Part shown: in pieces, positions 17,500 to 26,054 of the stretch
Layout of the letters: the number at the start of each line of letters is the position of its first letter
Position numbering within the stretch: the stretch's first letter is position 1
Source of the DNA: DATLGB01 sp963740765
GTDB lineage: Bacteria > Actinomycetota > Thermoleophilia > Solirubrobacterales > Solirubrobacteraceae
Direction of reading: 5' to 3'
DNA length: 64,000 nt
NCBI GenBank assembly: GCA_963740765.1
Contig: CAVUFN010000001.1
Location: 183,316-247,315 of the forward strand
Made by a program: the position numbers and the translations under genes
The notes under the pieces: generated by a model
The model's input: the letters and a program-made list of their open reading frames with translations, nothing else
The model's database searches: none
What the model was told of the DNA's origin: nothing

Positions 17500-18830
17500 A
17501 AGCGGTCGTGCGTGGTCGGACCCGTGAAGGTCTGCCACTTCACCCGGTAGACCCGGCCCTTGCGCCGCTTGGTGCGCTTGGTCCAGTAGCCGCGGCGGTT
17601 GGTCTTCACCGTGGCGAGGTCCTTCCAGCGCTTGCGGCGGTCGCGGTACTGCACCGTGACCTGGGAGTTGGCGCCGCCCTCGGGCCGGACGAGGCCCCAG
17701 AGCTTGCCCTTCTTGACGACCAGCGGCAGCCGGTAGCCGGCGAGGGCCGGCTTGGCCTTGCCCTTCGACGTCCGCAGCCCGGACTCGAAGCCGCCGTACC
17801 TGTCGGCACCCCGGCGGGGCAGGTCGTCGCGCATGAGGTACTGCGAGAAGGCCGCGACGCGCCGGTTGTCGTAGGCGATCTTCTCCGAGATCGAGCGGTA
17901 CTCCGCCTGGCGGCCGAGGCTGACGCCGTAGGACCGGTCCGGCTTGGACTGGATGCCGAACTCCGTCAGGTAGAGCTTCATCCGGCGGTGGTGCGAGTAG
18001 CGGTCGAGCGCCCGGGTCAGGCGGCGCAGCACGCCGATCGTCACGTCGGCCTTCTTGGGCTTGTAGAACGGCCCGGCCTTCTTCGTGTACGGGTGGTGGG
18101 CGTAGCCGTCGACCTTGAGCTTGCGGCCCTTGAAGAACAGGCGCGCGAACGTGATGGGAGCGACGATGCGGCTGTTGCCGGCCGGGGAGGTCTCTCCGGC
18201 GAGCACCTTGTCGGACCCGTTGCCGGTCGCCCCGAGACCCTGCAGCGCGGCTTGGTAGAGCGCGCGGTAGAGCAGCGGCGAGTACGGCTTGTGCTTGCGG
18301 AACTGCGGGTTGAGGAACTGCGGCTGGTTGGGCTCGTTCCAGATCGTCCAGGTGTCGACCTGCTCGCCGTAGCGCGAGCCGACCGCCTCCACGAAGCGCT
18401 CGAACGCGTTGCGGTCCGGGCGGTAGTTGTGGCCGCGCTTGCCCTTCGTCGCCCAGCGCGGGGCCGAGCCGGTGATGGTCGGGATGATCTCGATGCCGCG
18501 CTCACCCGCCTGGGTGAAGATGGCGTCGTACTTGGAGAAGTCGTAGCCGGCCGAGTTGGAGTCCTTCTCGGCGAGGTCGGACGGCTTCTTACGCGCGTTG
18601 GGCTTGCGCAGCACCGCGTTCCACTGGACGAGCACGCGCGTGTGCGTGACCCCGAGCGACTTGATCTCGTCGAGGGTCTGGATGCGCAGGGCGTCGTCGT
18701 AACCGAGGACCTCGCGGGGCGCCTCGAAGATCGGGAACTGGGAGCTGCGGGCGTGGGCGGCGTTCGGCGCGGCGGCGCAGGTCAGCGCGGCCGCGCCCGC
18801 CGCGAGCAGCGGGATCGGTCGTCTTTGCAT
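17496..18830 (-). CDS. Secreted clan GH-A glycoside hydrolase
   Basis: 444 residues. Residues 1-27 form a signal peptide (cut near AAHA). The TIM-barrel signatures are intact: TWTIWNEPNQP near residue 160 contains the Asn-Glu acid/base pair, and KLYLTEFGIQ near 290 holds the nucleophile Glu. The pattern fits GH5/GH39-type retaining enzymes. The last 90 residues are a lysine/arginine-rich beta module (YRDRRKRWKDLATVKTNRRGYW). It probably cleaves an extracellular polysaccharide, possibly related to the product of the adjacent glycosyltransferases; that link is only positional. Confidence 0.75.
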   Translation of the reverse strand: MQRRPIPLLAAGAAALTCAAAPNAAHARSSQFPIFEAPREVLGYDDALRIQTLDEIKSLGVTHTRVLVQWNAVLRKPNARKKPSDLAEKDSNSAGYDFSKYDAIFTQAGERGIEIIPTITGSAPRWATKGKRGHNYRPDRNAFERFVEAVGSRYGEQVDTWTIWNEPNQPQFLNPQFRKHKPYSPLLYRALYQAALQGLGATGNGSDKVLAGETSPAGNSRIVAPITFARLFFKGRKLKVDGYAHHPYTKKAGPFYKPKKADVTIGVLRRLTRALDRYSHHRRMKLYLTEFGIQSKPDRSYGVSLGRQAEYRSISEKIAYDNRRVAAFSQYLMRDDLPRRGADRYGGFESGLRTSKGKAKPALAGYRLPLVVKKGKLWGLVRPEGGANSQVTVQYRDRRKRWKDLATVKTNRRGYWTKRTKRRKGRVYRVKWQTFTGPTTHDRF

Positions 18831-18934
18831 TGGTGGTTAAGACCCCGCAGCCGCGATGATGTTGCGCTCCCTGCCCAGATCCGTCCGCAGCGGTCGTCTG
18901 GGCGTACGTGCTCCGTCGCGGGATACTGAGCGTC

Positions 18935-19333
18935 ATGCGCACGCTGCTCGCCACCGCCGTCATCGCCGCCGTCGCCGCCACAGGCCCGGCCGAGGCGAAG
19001 ACCGTCCACTACAAGAACTTCGTCTCGCCCTCGAAGCTGATCAGCTGCATCTCCGTCAAGTACGGCGGCAGGGGGATCGAGTGCACCGCCCGCTACATGC
19101 CGCGGATCGGCGAGCTCGACCCCTACTACGGGCTCGAGCCGCGCGGCAAGGCCGTCGTCGGCGAGCGCGGCGATTACCCCGGGTACGGGAACGCCAAGCG
19201 GCGCACGCTGCACTACGGCGACACGTACAAGCGCCACGGGATCCGCTGCACGATGCGCGAGTCCGGCCTCACCTGTCGCAACCGCTCGGATCACGGGTTC
19301 CACATCGCCAAGGACGACCTCCGGCGGTTCTGA
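18935..19333 (+). CDS. Secreted DUF6636-like protein
   Basis: 132 residues from ATG 18935, with a signal peptide ending GPAEA. The body FVSPSKLISCISVKY...IRCTMRESGLTCRNRSDHGFHIA matches the actinobacterial DUF6636 pattern (F.SPS..I.C ... G..C....GVTC.N...HGF), with four cysteines able to form two disulfides. The function of the family is unknown. An upstream in-frame start at 18908 would hide the signal peptide and is less likely. Confidence 0.65.
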   Translation: MRTLLATAVIAAVAATGPAEAKTVHYKNFVSPSKLISCISVKYGGRGIECTARYMPRIGELDPYYGLEPRGKAVVGERGDYPGYGNAKRRTLHYGDTYKRHGIRCTMRESGLTCRNRSDHGFHIAKDDLRRF

Positions 19334-19361
19334 CCGGGAGCTGGGCCGATCGCCAGCTGAG

Positions 19362-21272
19362 TCAGGAGTCGATCGGGGCGGGGCGGCCGATGTGGAAGCC
19401 CTGGACCTGGTCGGCCCCCATGTGGCGCAGCAGGTCGAGCGTGCCCTGGTCCTCCACGCCCTCGGCGATGGCAAGCAACCCGAACTGCTCGGCGATCCCG
19501 ATGATGCTCTGGACGACGCGCCGGTCGGCGACCGAGCGGGTCATCTGCGAGACGAAGCTCAGGTCGATCTTCAGGAAGCGCAGCGGCAGTGTCCGCAGGT
19601 AGGTGAAGGATCCGAAGCCGGTGCCGAAGTCGTCGAGCGACAGCCCGCAGCCGAACTCCGTGATGCTGCGGCCGAACCGCTCCGCGCCGTCGAAGTGCTC
19701 GGGATCAGCGGTCTCGGTGATCTCGAAGACGAGGTTGCGGGCCGCTGAGGGGGACGAGGCGAGCAGCCCGACGATCTCGGCGCGCGCGTCGGCGTCGCGG
19801 AGCGTCACCGCCGACAGGTTGACCTCCAGCCGTCGCTGCGCGCCGAGCGCGAGCGCCTGACGCACCACCCACAGGTCGACGAGTTGGATCAGGCCGAAGC
19901 GCTCCGCCTCCGGTAGGAACGAGCACGGCGGGAGCAGCTCCGCCGGCTCCGCCTCGGACCGCATGCGCACGAGCAACTCGCTGGTGACCCGCTCGCGGGT
20001 GACGAGGTCCAGGATCGGCTGAGCGTGGAGCACCAGGCGCCCGTCCGCGATCGCCGAGGTGATCCGGTCGTGCCACTCGGCTCGCTCCCGGCGCTCGCTT
20101 TCGCGCTCCCGGCGCTCGGTGACGTCCGTCCCGATCGTGCACACCTCGGCCGGGTGACCGTCCGCGTCGGGGAGCGGGAACGTCACCGTCGCGAACGTCC
20201 GCTCCTCGTCGCCGTCGAGCAGGATCGTCTCGTCGAAGACGGGGCGATCCTCGGTGACCGCCGTGCGGTCGTTGGCACGGACCTGCTCCGCGACGTCCGG
20301 CGCGAACAGGTCGGTGCAGAGGAGGCCGACCAGCTCGTCGGCCTCCCTACCGAGCAACCGCCCGCTCTCGGCGTTGGCCATCTGGTAGCGGCCGTCGAGG
20401 TCCTTGACCGCGATGACGGACGGGCTGTTGTCGAGAATCGCGCGCATGCGCCGCTCGCTCATGCCCAGCGCGCGCTCGGCCTGCACCCGATCCGTCACGT
20501 CGGAGCAGACCCCCACCACCGCGGCGGCGGCGCCGTCCTCGCTCGCGATGACCTGGCCCTGCGAGAGCAGCACCCGTTCCGAGCCGTCCGGCCACAGGAT
20601 GCGCTCCTCGAACGCGAACGCGTCGAGCGCCTCGATCGCCCGCGTGATCTCGGCCCAGACCCGCTCGCGGTCATCAGGGTGCAGCCGCGCCACGAAGTCG
20701 TCGACCGTTCCCCCGAAATCGCCGGGCTCGAGCCCGTAGATGCGCTGCAGGTGATCCGACCACAGCACGTCGCCGTTGGCGATGTCCCACTTCCAGGCGC
20801 CGAAGCGCGCGATGCGCTCGGCCTCGGACATGCGGTCGGCGTACTCGCGCAGTTCGTTCTCCGCGTGCCGGATGCTCGTGATGTCCCGGAACAGGACGAC
20901 CAGATTGCGGTCGGCCGGGTGGGCGCGGACCTCGAACAGGCGCCCGAGTGGCTCGTAGTACTCGCTCGTGACCACGGGGATCCGCTCCGCGCGGGCGCGC
21001 TGGTAGGCCTCGTACGACGGCCCGCCGACCGCCTCGGGGAAGGCCGTCCAGGCGTGCTGGCCGAGCAGCCCCGCCGGCTCGTGGCCGAGCATCCGCGCGG
21101 CGGGCTCGTTGACGTATCTGAACCGCCAGTCCGCGTCGAAGACGAGCAGGCCGTCCGTGAGCTGGTCGAGCAGCCCCAGCAGCGTCTCCGGCTCGAGCGC
21201 ACCCCACAGCCCGCCCGCCACGGCCTGGTGCGCTCTGGTGCGCATTGACCCAATGTCCGTGGTTGCCGCCAC
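19362..21272 (-). CDS. Triple-PAS EAL-domain c-di-GMP phosphodiesterase
   Basis: 636 residues, no membrane segment. PAS domains lie at about 30-135, 150-270 and 285-395, the EAL domain at 400-630. The EAL motif appears as ELLVRM (ExLxR conserved). NLSAVTL, FEITET, SLDDFGTGFGSF, FLKIDLSF, IAEGVED and QGFHIGRP keep the metal and base residues, so an active phosphodiesterase making pGpG from c-di-GMP is expected. No GGDEF domain is fused. The GTG at 21272 is used; ATG 21245 is an alternative start. Confidence 0.88.
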   Translation of the reverse strand: MAATTDIGSMRTRAHQAVAGGLWGALEPETLLGLLDQLTDGLLVFDADWRFRYVNEPAARMLGHEPAGLLGQHAWTAFPEAVGGPSYEAYQRARAERIPVVTSEYYEPLGRLFEVRAHPADRNLVVLFRDITSIRHAENELREYADRMSEAERIARFGAWKWDIANGDVLWSDHLQRIYGLEPGDFGGTVDDFVARLHPDDRERVWAEITRAIEALDAFAFEERILWPDGSERVLLSQGQVIASEDGAAAAVVGVCSDVTDRVQAERALGMSERRMRAILDNSPSVIAVKDLDGRYQMANAESGRLLGREADELVGLLCTDLFAPDVAEQVRANDRTAVTEDRPVFDETILLDGDEERTFATVTFPLPDADGHPAEVCTIGTDVTERRERESERRERAEWHDRITSAIADGRLVLHAQPILDLVTRERVTSELLVRMRSEAEPAELLPPCSFLPEAERFGLIQLVDLWVVRQALALGAQRRLEVNLSAVTLRDADARAEIVGLLASSPSAARNLVFEITETADPEHFDGAERFGRSITEFGCGLSLDDFGTGFGSFTYLRTLPLRFLKIDLSFVSQMTRSVADRRVVQSIIGIAEQFGLLAIAEGVEDQGTLDLLRHMGADQVQGFHIGRPAPIDS

Positions 21273-21355
21273 TTTGTCAAGTCCGGGGCGCCTTCACCGG
21301 ACGAGTTGTCAGGTCGCGGCGCGCCAGGGCTCGGTGCGAGGCATGCTGGTCGGCG

Positions 21356-22000
21356 ATGGACGTCCCGCGCGGCTTCGACCCGACGCTCATCCTCGCGCTG
21401 AACCTGGCGGGGACCTTCGTGTTCGGGCTCAGCGGTGGCCTCGCGGCGGTGCGCGCCCGGCTGGACCTCTTCGGCGTCCTCGTGCTGGCCGGCGTCGTGG
21501 CGATGGCGGGCGGCATCATCCGCGATCTCCTGATCGGCGTCCCCCCGGCCACCTTCCGGGATTGGAAGTACCTCCTGGCGGTCGGTGCCGCCGGCCTGGT
21601 GTGCTACTTCGCGCTGCCCGAGCTCGAGCGCATGCGACGCAGCATCCTGACGTTCGACGCCATCGGCCTCGGGCTCTTCTGCGTCACGGGGGCGACGAAG
21701 GCGCTCGACTTCGGGCTCGGCCCGGCCCAGGCGATCCTGCTCGGCGCGGTCACCGGCATCGGCGGCGGCATCCTGCGCGACGTCCTCCTGCGCGAGGTGC
21801 CGACGGTCCTGCGGCACGAGCTCTACGCCGTCCCGGCGCTGGTGGGAGCCGCGATCCTCGTGGTGGCTCAGGAGGCCGGCAGTTCCAGCCCGGTGTTCCC
21901 GGCGCTGGGGGCGGCCGTGTGCGTCGGCGTGCGGATGGTGGGCCTGAGGTACGGCGTCAACGTCCCGATCGCCCCCAGCGAGCGACGCGGGGAGGACTGA
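21356..22000 (+). CDS. TRIC-type cation channel family protein (UPF0126/YadS)
   Basis: A 214-residue membrane protein with about seven hydrophobic helices and the two family repeats GGIIRDLLIGVPP and GGILRDVLLREVP. These are the lipid/pore-lining signatures of prokaryotic TRIC trimeric potassium-permeable channels. ATG 21356 is chosen because the helix NLAGTFVFGLSGGLAAVRAR starts shortly after it, while the upstream frame is basic and non-conserved. Confidence 0.85.
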   Translation: MDVPRGFDPTLILALNLAGTFVFGLSGGLAAVRARLDLFGVLVLAGVVAMAGGIIRDLLIGVPPATFRDWKYLLAVGAAGLVCYFALPELERMRRSILTFDAIGLGLFCVTGATKALDFGLGPAQAILLGAVTGIGGGILRDVLLREVPTVLRHELYAVPALVGAAILVVAQEAGSSSPVFPALGAAVCVGVRMVGLRYGVNVPIAPSERRGED

Positions 22001-22019
22001 GCTCCCCGCAGCGGCCCGA

Positions 22020-22919
22020 TCACGCGAGGGCCTTGGTGAGGAACTCGATCTGGTCGCCGACGATGCCGTCGAAGTGCGGGTCGAGATAGGGCTCGAAGTG
22101 GCTGCAGTCGTAGGTGCGGATCGCCACTCCGGGGATCCGCTCGGCAGCCTTCATCGCCACCTTCACCGGTGTGACGTCGTCCTCGGTGGCGACCTGCACG
22201 AGCGTCGGCGCCGTGATCTTGCCGGCGGTGCGGCCCGGCGAGTAGAAGGGGAGCCGCAGTCCGATCCGCGCGGCGACCTCGTTCTCGCGCTGGAACTTCT
22301 CGGCGTGCTCGCCGACCATGCGCACGACGAGCGCATAGGCGCCGGGCGAGGTCATCATCGCCAGCTCCCCGGGCTCTCCGACCGCAGCGACCCGGTACGG
22401 CGGCCGGCCCGCCAGCGCGCCGAGCTGATCGCGGAGGGCAGCCAGGACGAGCCGGAGCGTCTGCGGGAACGGCGCCGAGAACGCGGACGCAGGGCCGCTG
22501 ACGTGCGGCACCTGCGCGATCACCGCCGCCAGGTCATGGTCCTCGGCGGCGAGCTCCAGCACGTGACCGCCTCCGAACGACGACCCCCACGCCACCACGC
22601 GAGCACCGTCGACGCCGGAGAGCGACCGCGCGTACGCAACCGCCGCCCGCCAGTCCTGGTGCTGCATCGCGATGTCGAGGACGCGACGCGGCTCGCCGTC
22701 GCTGTCGCCCCACCCGCGGTAATCGAAGACCAGCGCCGCGAAGCCGGCTTCGGCGAAGCGCTCCGCGTAGGCATCCAGGCGCATCTCCCGCGTCGCCCCG
22801 AAGCCATGGCCCATCACCACGATCGCGGGATCCGCGACGCCCTGCGGCCGGTACAGCCACGCTGCACATGCGGTGCCGTGGGAATCGAACGTCGCGTCCT
22901 CACGCGTGTAGGTGCCCAT
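22020..22919 (-). CDS. Alpha/beta hydrolase (DLH/X-Pro dipeptidyl-peptidase-like)
   Basis: 299 residues. MGHGFGATREMRL is the oxyanion-hole loop, VFDYRGWGDSDGEPRRV follows, AWGSSFGGGH near residue 113 is the nucleophile elbow, VATEDDVTP supplies the acid and DCSHFEPY the His. No signal peptide. Together with the divergent TetR-type repressor and the palindrome between them, it looks like a small-molecule-inducible esterase or ester-detoxifying unit; the substrate is unknown. Confidence 0.8.
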   Translation of the reverse strand: MGTYTREDATFDSHGTACAAWLYRPQGVADPAIVVMGHGFGATREMRLDAYAERFAEAGFAALVFDYRGWGDSDGEPRRVLDIAMQHQDWRAAVAYARSLSGVDGARVVAWGSSFGGGHVLELAAEDHDLAAVIAQVPHVSGPASAFSAPFPQTLRLVLAALRDQLGALAGRPPYRVAAVGEPGELAMMTSPGAYALVVRMVGEHAEKFQRENEVAARIGLRLPFYSPGRTAGKITAPTLVQVATEDDVTPVKVAMKAAERIPGVAIRTYDCSHFEPYLDPHFDGIVGDQIEFLTKALA

Positions 22920-22947
22920 CAGGTCGGCTCTCCTCGTCGTTGTAGAA

Positions 22948-22973
22948 CGCTATTCAAGGATTGAAGGGTAGCG
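22948..22973. promoter_or_regulatory. Candidate TetR operator between hydrolase and regulator
   Basis: CGCTATTCAA-GGA-TTGAA-GGG-TAGCG: the inner arms TTCAA/TTGAA (22953-22957, 22961-22965) and outer arms CGCTA/TAGCG (22948-22952, 22969-22973) are both self-complementary. It lies in the 94-base gap between the divergent hydrolase and TetR starts, where a TetR dimer would repress both. Confidence 0.55.
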
Positions 22974-23013
22974 GCTCTTGAACGTCGCCCAAGAGCAGCT
23001 ACCATCAGACGGC

Positions 23014-23550
23014 ATGCCGGCGACCAAACCCCGCCAGGAACGCGAGGAGAAGCGCGTCGAGCTGATCGCCGCCGCGCGGCGCCTGTTCATCGAGGCTGGC
23101 TACGACGCGACCTCGATGGCCACGCTCGCCCGGGCGGCGGGCGTCGCGCCCAACACGATCTACTGGTACTTCGACGACAAGGACGACGTCCTCATCGCCG
23201 TCCTCGACGCCGTTCTCGCCGACGCCCTCGCCGGCTACGGCACCATCGCGGCACAACCGCTCGCCGACCAACTCATCTGGACCGTCGACGCGCTTCAGCA
23301 GATGCACCGCTTGGTCACGACCGTGCACGCGCGCATCGGTCGCTCCGCCGCACTCGACACATGGCATACCGACTTCCACGCCGCAACCGAGGGACTCCTG
23401 CGTGCCCAGCTCCTCCAGCGGATCCCGGAGGCGACCATCGACGCTGAGGTCAAGATCGCTGTCTTCACCATCGAGGGCCTGCTGACCCACCGGATCGAGC
23501 CGTCGCAGCAGCGCGCGATCTGCGAGCAGCTCGCCGCGCGCTGGGCGTGA
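23014..23550 (+). CDS. TetR/AcrR family transcriptional regulator
   Basis: 178 residues from ATG 23014. The helix-turn-helix IAAARRLFIEAGYDATSMATLARAAGVAPNTIYWYFDDKDDVL (residues about 15-60) is canonical TetR. The C-terminal ligand domain is not assignable. It is transcribed away from the alpha/beta hydrolase across a palindromic gap, the standard layout for a self-regulating repressor of its neighbour. An in-frame TTG at 22978 could extend it by 12 residues but would sit next to the operator. Confidence 0.85.
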   Translation: MPATKPRQEREEKRVELIAAARRLFIEAGYDATSMATLARAAGVAPNTIYWYFDDKDDVLIAVLDAVLADALAGYGTIAAQPLADQLIWTVDALQQMHRLVTTVHARIGRSAALDTWHTDFHAATEGLLRAQLLQRIPEATIDAEVKIAVFTIEGLLTHRIEPSQQRAICEQLAARWA

Positions 23551-23569
23551 CTCGCCGGCCAGTTCGACG

Positions 23570-23857
23570 GTGTGGAGCCCTGGTACCGATCACCTCTCAC
23601 TCGCCGAGCAGGACGAGCTTTCCGTGGGCGAGCTCACCGAGGCGCTGGGCCAGTCGCAGCCACGCGTGTCGAATCATCTCGCCTGCCTGCGGTGGTGCGG
23701 CTTCGTGGCGACCCGCCGCGAGCACCGATCCGTCTTTTATCGGGTCACCGACGAGCGGGTGTTGGCCCTGGTCGCGCTCGGGCGGGCGCTGCTCGCCGAC
23801 AATGCCGAGCACGTCGCCTGCTGTAGGTCGCTGACGTCGAAGGAGCATGCGCCATGA
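23570..23857 (+). CDS. ArsR-family regulator, N-terminus apparently truncated
   Basis: 95 residues. ELSVGELTEALGQSQPRVSNHLACLRWCGFVATRREHRSVFYRVTD is the winged helix of ArsR/SmtB repressors, and AEHVACCRS at the end could bind metal through its cysteines. Only about 18 residues precede ELSVGEL, where intact family members have the LADPTR.RIL helix of roughly twice that length, so the 5' part seems lost or frameshifted. The stop overlaps the next start as ATGA. It would have sensed a soft metal or thiol-reactive agent. Confidence 0.5.
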   Translation: MWSPGTDHLSLAEQDELSVGELTEALGQSQPRVSNHLACLRWCGFVATRREHRSVFYRVTDERVLALVALGRALLADNAEHVACCRSLTSKEHAP

Positions 23858-24186
23858 AGGTCGAGATCCTGTACTTCGACGGCTGCCCGTCGTTCGAGGC
23901 GCTCCTCCCGAGGCTGTGCGACCTCGTCGCCGAGCACGGCGGCGATCCCGACGCGATCGCGCTCCGACCCGTCGAGACGCTCGAGGCTGCCGAGGCAGCT
24001 CGCTTTCTCGGTTCACCGAGCGTGCGGGTTGACGGGCGCGACGTCGACCCGGCGGCCGCGCCGCGCGAGGACTTCGGCCTGAAGTGCCGGGTCTACCGCT
24101 CTGCGGAGGAGGGGCGGGCGCCGCTGCCGCCCGAGTCCTGGATCCGAGCTGCGCTGACCGCGAGCGCGGACGCTGCGAAGCCGTGA
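23854..24186 (+). CDS. Thioredoxin-fold protein of the alkylmercury-lyase-annotated family
   Basis: 110 residues. VEILYFDGCPSFEALLPRL puts a single conserved Cys after the first strand, as in thioredoxin-like proteins. RFLGSPSVRVDGRDVDP supplies the cis-Pro-like loop, and FGLKCRVYR a second Cys. Actinobacterial homologues are often labelled alkylmercury lyase because they sit near ArsR/mercury genes, but the MerB catalytic layout is not visible; a redox or metal-delivery role fits better. It overlaps both neighbours by four bases (ATGA, GTGA). Confidence 0.6.
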   Translation: MKVEILYFDGCPSFEALLPRLCDLVAEHGGDPDAIALRPVETLEAAEAARFLGSPSVRVDGRDVDPAAAPREDFGLKCRVYRSAEEGRAPLPPESWIRAALTASADAAKP

Positions 24187-24760
24187 GCCACGCGCCGATC
24201 CTGTTTCCGCAGCTGCGCCAATTGCTCGAGAACGGCGAGACTCAGCTCGTCGAGTTGCTCCCGCCTGCGGAATACGACGAGATGCACTTGCCGGCGGCGG
24301 TCAGCATCCCCCTGAAGACGCTCGACGAGCGTTCGACCCAGGCGCTTGACCGGTCGCGGGCGGTGGTCGTCTACTGCTGGGACGGCCTCTGAGACATGAG
24401 TCCACGAGCCGCGTGCCGGCTCGCCACCCTCGGCTTCCGACATGTCTATGACTATGCGCCCGGCAAAGTCGATTGGATGGCCCGCGGCCTGCCGCTCGAG
24501 GGTGACAAGGCCCGCGAGCCGCGCGTCATCGATCTCGCGCGGCATGACGTCGTCACGTGCCGGCTCGACTCAACGGTGGGGGATGTTCGCGAGCGGGTGG
24601 CTGCCTCCCCGTTCGGATTCGGGTTCGTGACGTCGGCGGACGGGGGTCCTGCTGGGCCGACCTCACCACCGCCGACCTCAGCGACCCCGAAGGCAGGCTG
24701 CTCGGCATCGTCACGCGCGGGGATCTCCAAGCCACGACCGACACCGCACGAGCGTCTTGA
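24183..24760 (+). pseudogene. Rhodanese-CBS domain protein, inactivated
   Basis: From GTG 24183 the frame reads a rhodanese domain (LLPPAEYDEMHLPAAVSIPL ... VVVYCWDGL), then TGA at 24390-24392, and continues without a break of homology in the same frame: DMSPRAACRLATLGFRHVYDYAPGKVDWMARGLP. Intact relatives typically have a Cys codon at the TGA position. Further on, a CBS-domain stretch (TVGDVRERVAASPFGFGFV) is followed by ADG in one frame, VLLGR in a second and DLTTADLSDPEGRLLGIV in a third, with the middle of the CBS pair missing. One nonsense change, two frameshifts and a deletion indicate a dead gene. Confidence 0.6.
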
Positions 24761-24895
24761 GGATGGACCGGTCAGGGTCGCTCACGCGCATCTCCGCCGA
24801 GGGTCCCGGCGAGTCGCCACGAATCGCTCCGCCCGACGTCCGTGGGCGCGGAGGTCGAAATTCGTGGCCGCGTAGGCGGTGCCGCTGAAGAGCCA

Positions 24896-24966
24896 AGGCG
24901 CGGACCGGAGTCGAACCGGTGTACACGGCTTTGCAGGCCGCTGCGTAGCCACTCCGCCACCGCGCC
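24896..24966 (-). tRNA. tRNA-Cys (anticodon GCA)
   Basis: 71 bases on the minus strand, the short length usual for tRNA-Cys. The acceptor GGCGCGG pairs with CCGCGCC, and the anticodon stem GCGGC/GCCGT surrounds loop CTGCAAA (anticodon GCA). The T arm has GTTCGACTC. Discriminator U; CCA not encoded. Confidence 0.95.
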
Positions 24967-25107
24967 GGGGACGTGCCAGAGCCAAACTAGTTGGTCCGAG
25001 CTGGCCTCAGAAGTCTGAGGTTGGCGGTGCGGAGCGATCCCCGCCGCTGTGATGCGTTGTCCAGGTGGAGCGGGATCGCAGACCGTGGATGCTCGCGGCC
25101 CATCGGA

Positions 25108-25875
25108 TCAGTCGAAGAATCGCCTGTACGGCGTGTCGAAGAAGCGCTCGCGCAGTTCGTCGAAGTTTGCGACCGTCTCCCGCAGCGGTCGCGCTTCCTG
25201 CCGGTTGAGGACGGTGCGCTGAGCCGGAACCGGTGCGACGCCGAGCAGCTTCCACACGGGATCGAGCGGCCGGGGCGCGCCGTTGAGGTCCTCGTAGGTG
25301 AGCTCGACGCGCTCGAGGTGCGCACAGCGGCCCCGCAGATCGGCGAAGAAGCCGTCGACCTTCGCGAAGTACGACGCGCAGCGGTCGGGAGGCAGCCGCA
25401 CCGGGTGCGCAGCCTCGGCGTCTCCCACGGGGTCTTGCCAACGTCCGGTCTGCTCCACCTGGGCCAGGGAGCGCAGTGATTCGAGGAGGTTCCCGCGGCG
25501 CAGCAGGATCACCCGAATCCCTCGCCGGCGCAACGTCGCGTCGAGCAGCCCTGCGCCGCGCTCGTCCTGGACATGCTCCCGCAGCAGCTTGAAGCCGGCA
25601 AGCGGGGCTCCCTCCGGCTTCACGATGGTGGCGTCCAGGGCGAGCGAGAGCAGACGCTCGCCCGACAACCGCTCTCGCTCCGCCGGCCAGTTCGGGTCAT
25701 GCGGGTTCAGGGGCTCTCCGTTGCAGGCGATCGACCGGTGCTGGTTGAGGAGCTCGACCAGCAGCCACGACCCCGAGCGGGCGGCTGAGATGATCACGAA
25801 GGGCGGCATCGGTGCATGATCGCGCGCGTCGCGGCAGCGCCGGACGCTTTCCATTGCGGCTGCGTATTTACGCAT
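25108..25875 (-). CDS. Stf0-like sulfotransferase
   Basis: Up to 255 residues. FVIISAARSGSWLLVELLNQH is the 5'-phosphosulfate loop and VILLRRGNLLESLRSLAQ the 3'-phosphate binding segment of PAPS-dependent sulfotransferases; YEDLNGAP is the usual late acidic motif. The spacing resembles the Stf0 group, which sulfates trehalose-type glycolipids in mycobacteria; the acceptor here is unknown. ATG 25875 gives the full frame, while ATG 25809 (MPPFVIISAARSGS) would place the start where family members usually begin. It lies between tRNA-Cys and tRNA-Val. Confidence 0.75.
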   Translation of the reverse strand: MRKYAAAMESVRRCRDARDHAPMPPFVIISAARSGSWLLVELLNQHRSIACNGEPLNPHDPNWPAERERLSGERLLSLALDATIVKPEGAPLAGFKLLREHVQDERGAGLLDATLRRRGIRVILLRRGNLLESLRSLAQVEQTGRWQDPVGDAEAAHPVRLPPDRCASYFAKVDGFFADLRGRCAHLERVELTYEDLNGAPRPLDPVWKLLGVAPVPAQRTVLNRQEARPLRETVANFDELRERFFDTPYRRFFD

Positions 25876-25915
25876 GGATCGGGCCGATTGGGGGGTGCTA
25901 TCTTCCGCTTCCCCA

Positions 25916-25988
25916 GGTCGGTTAGCTCAGCTGGGAGAGCGCCTGCTCGACAAGCAGGAGGTCACTGGTTCGAGCCCAGTACCGACCA
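25916..25988 (+). tRNA. tRNA-Val (anticodon GAC)
   Basis: 73 bases. The acceptor GGTCGGT pairs with ACCGACC, the D arm TAGCTCAG...GAGC is standard, the anticodon stem CCTGC/GCAGG encloses TCGACAA (anticodon GAC), and the T arm has GTTCGAGCC. CCA is not encoded. Confidence 0.95.
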
Positions 25989-26054
25989 TCCAACGACGCA
26001 GCTGCCCGGCGCGACGGGCGACGCTCGCGGAACGGACCTCGCTGGGTGACGCCG

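Noticed and set aside
24390..24392. Selenocysteine codon in the rhodanese gene
   Set aside because: Two further frameshifts and a deletion in the same gene make decay the simpler explanation; no SECIS-like hairpin is apparent right after it.
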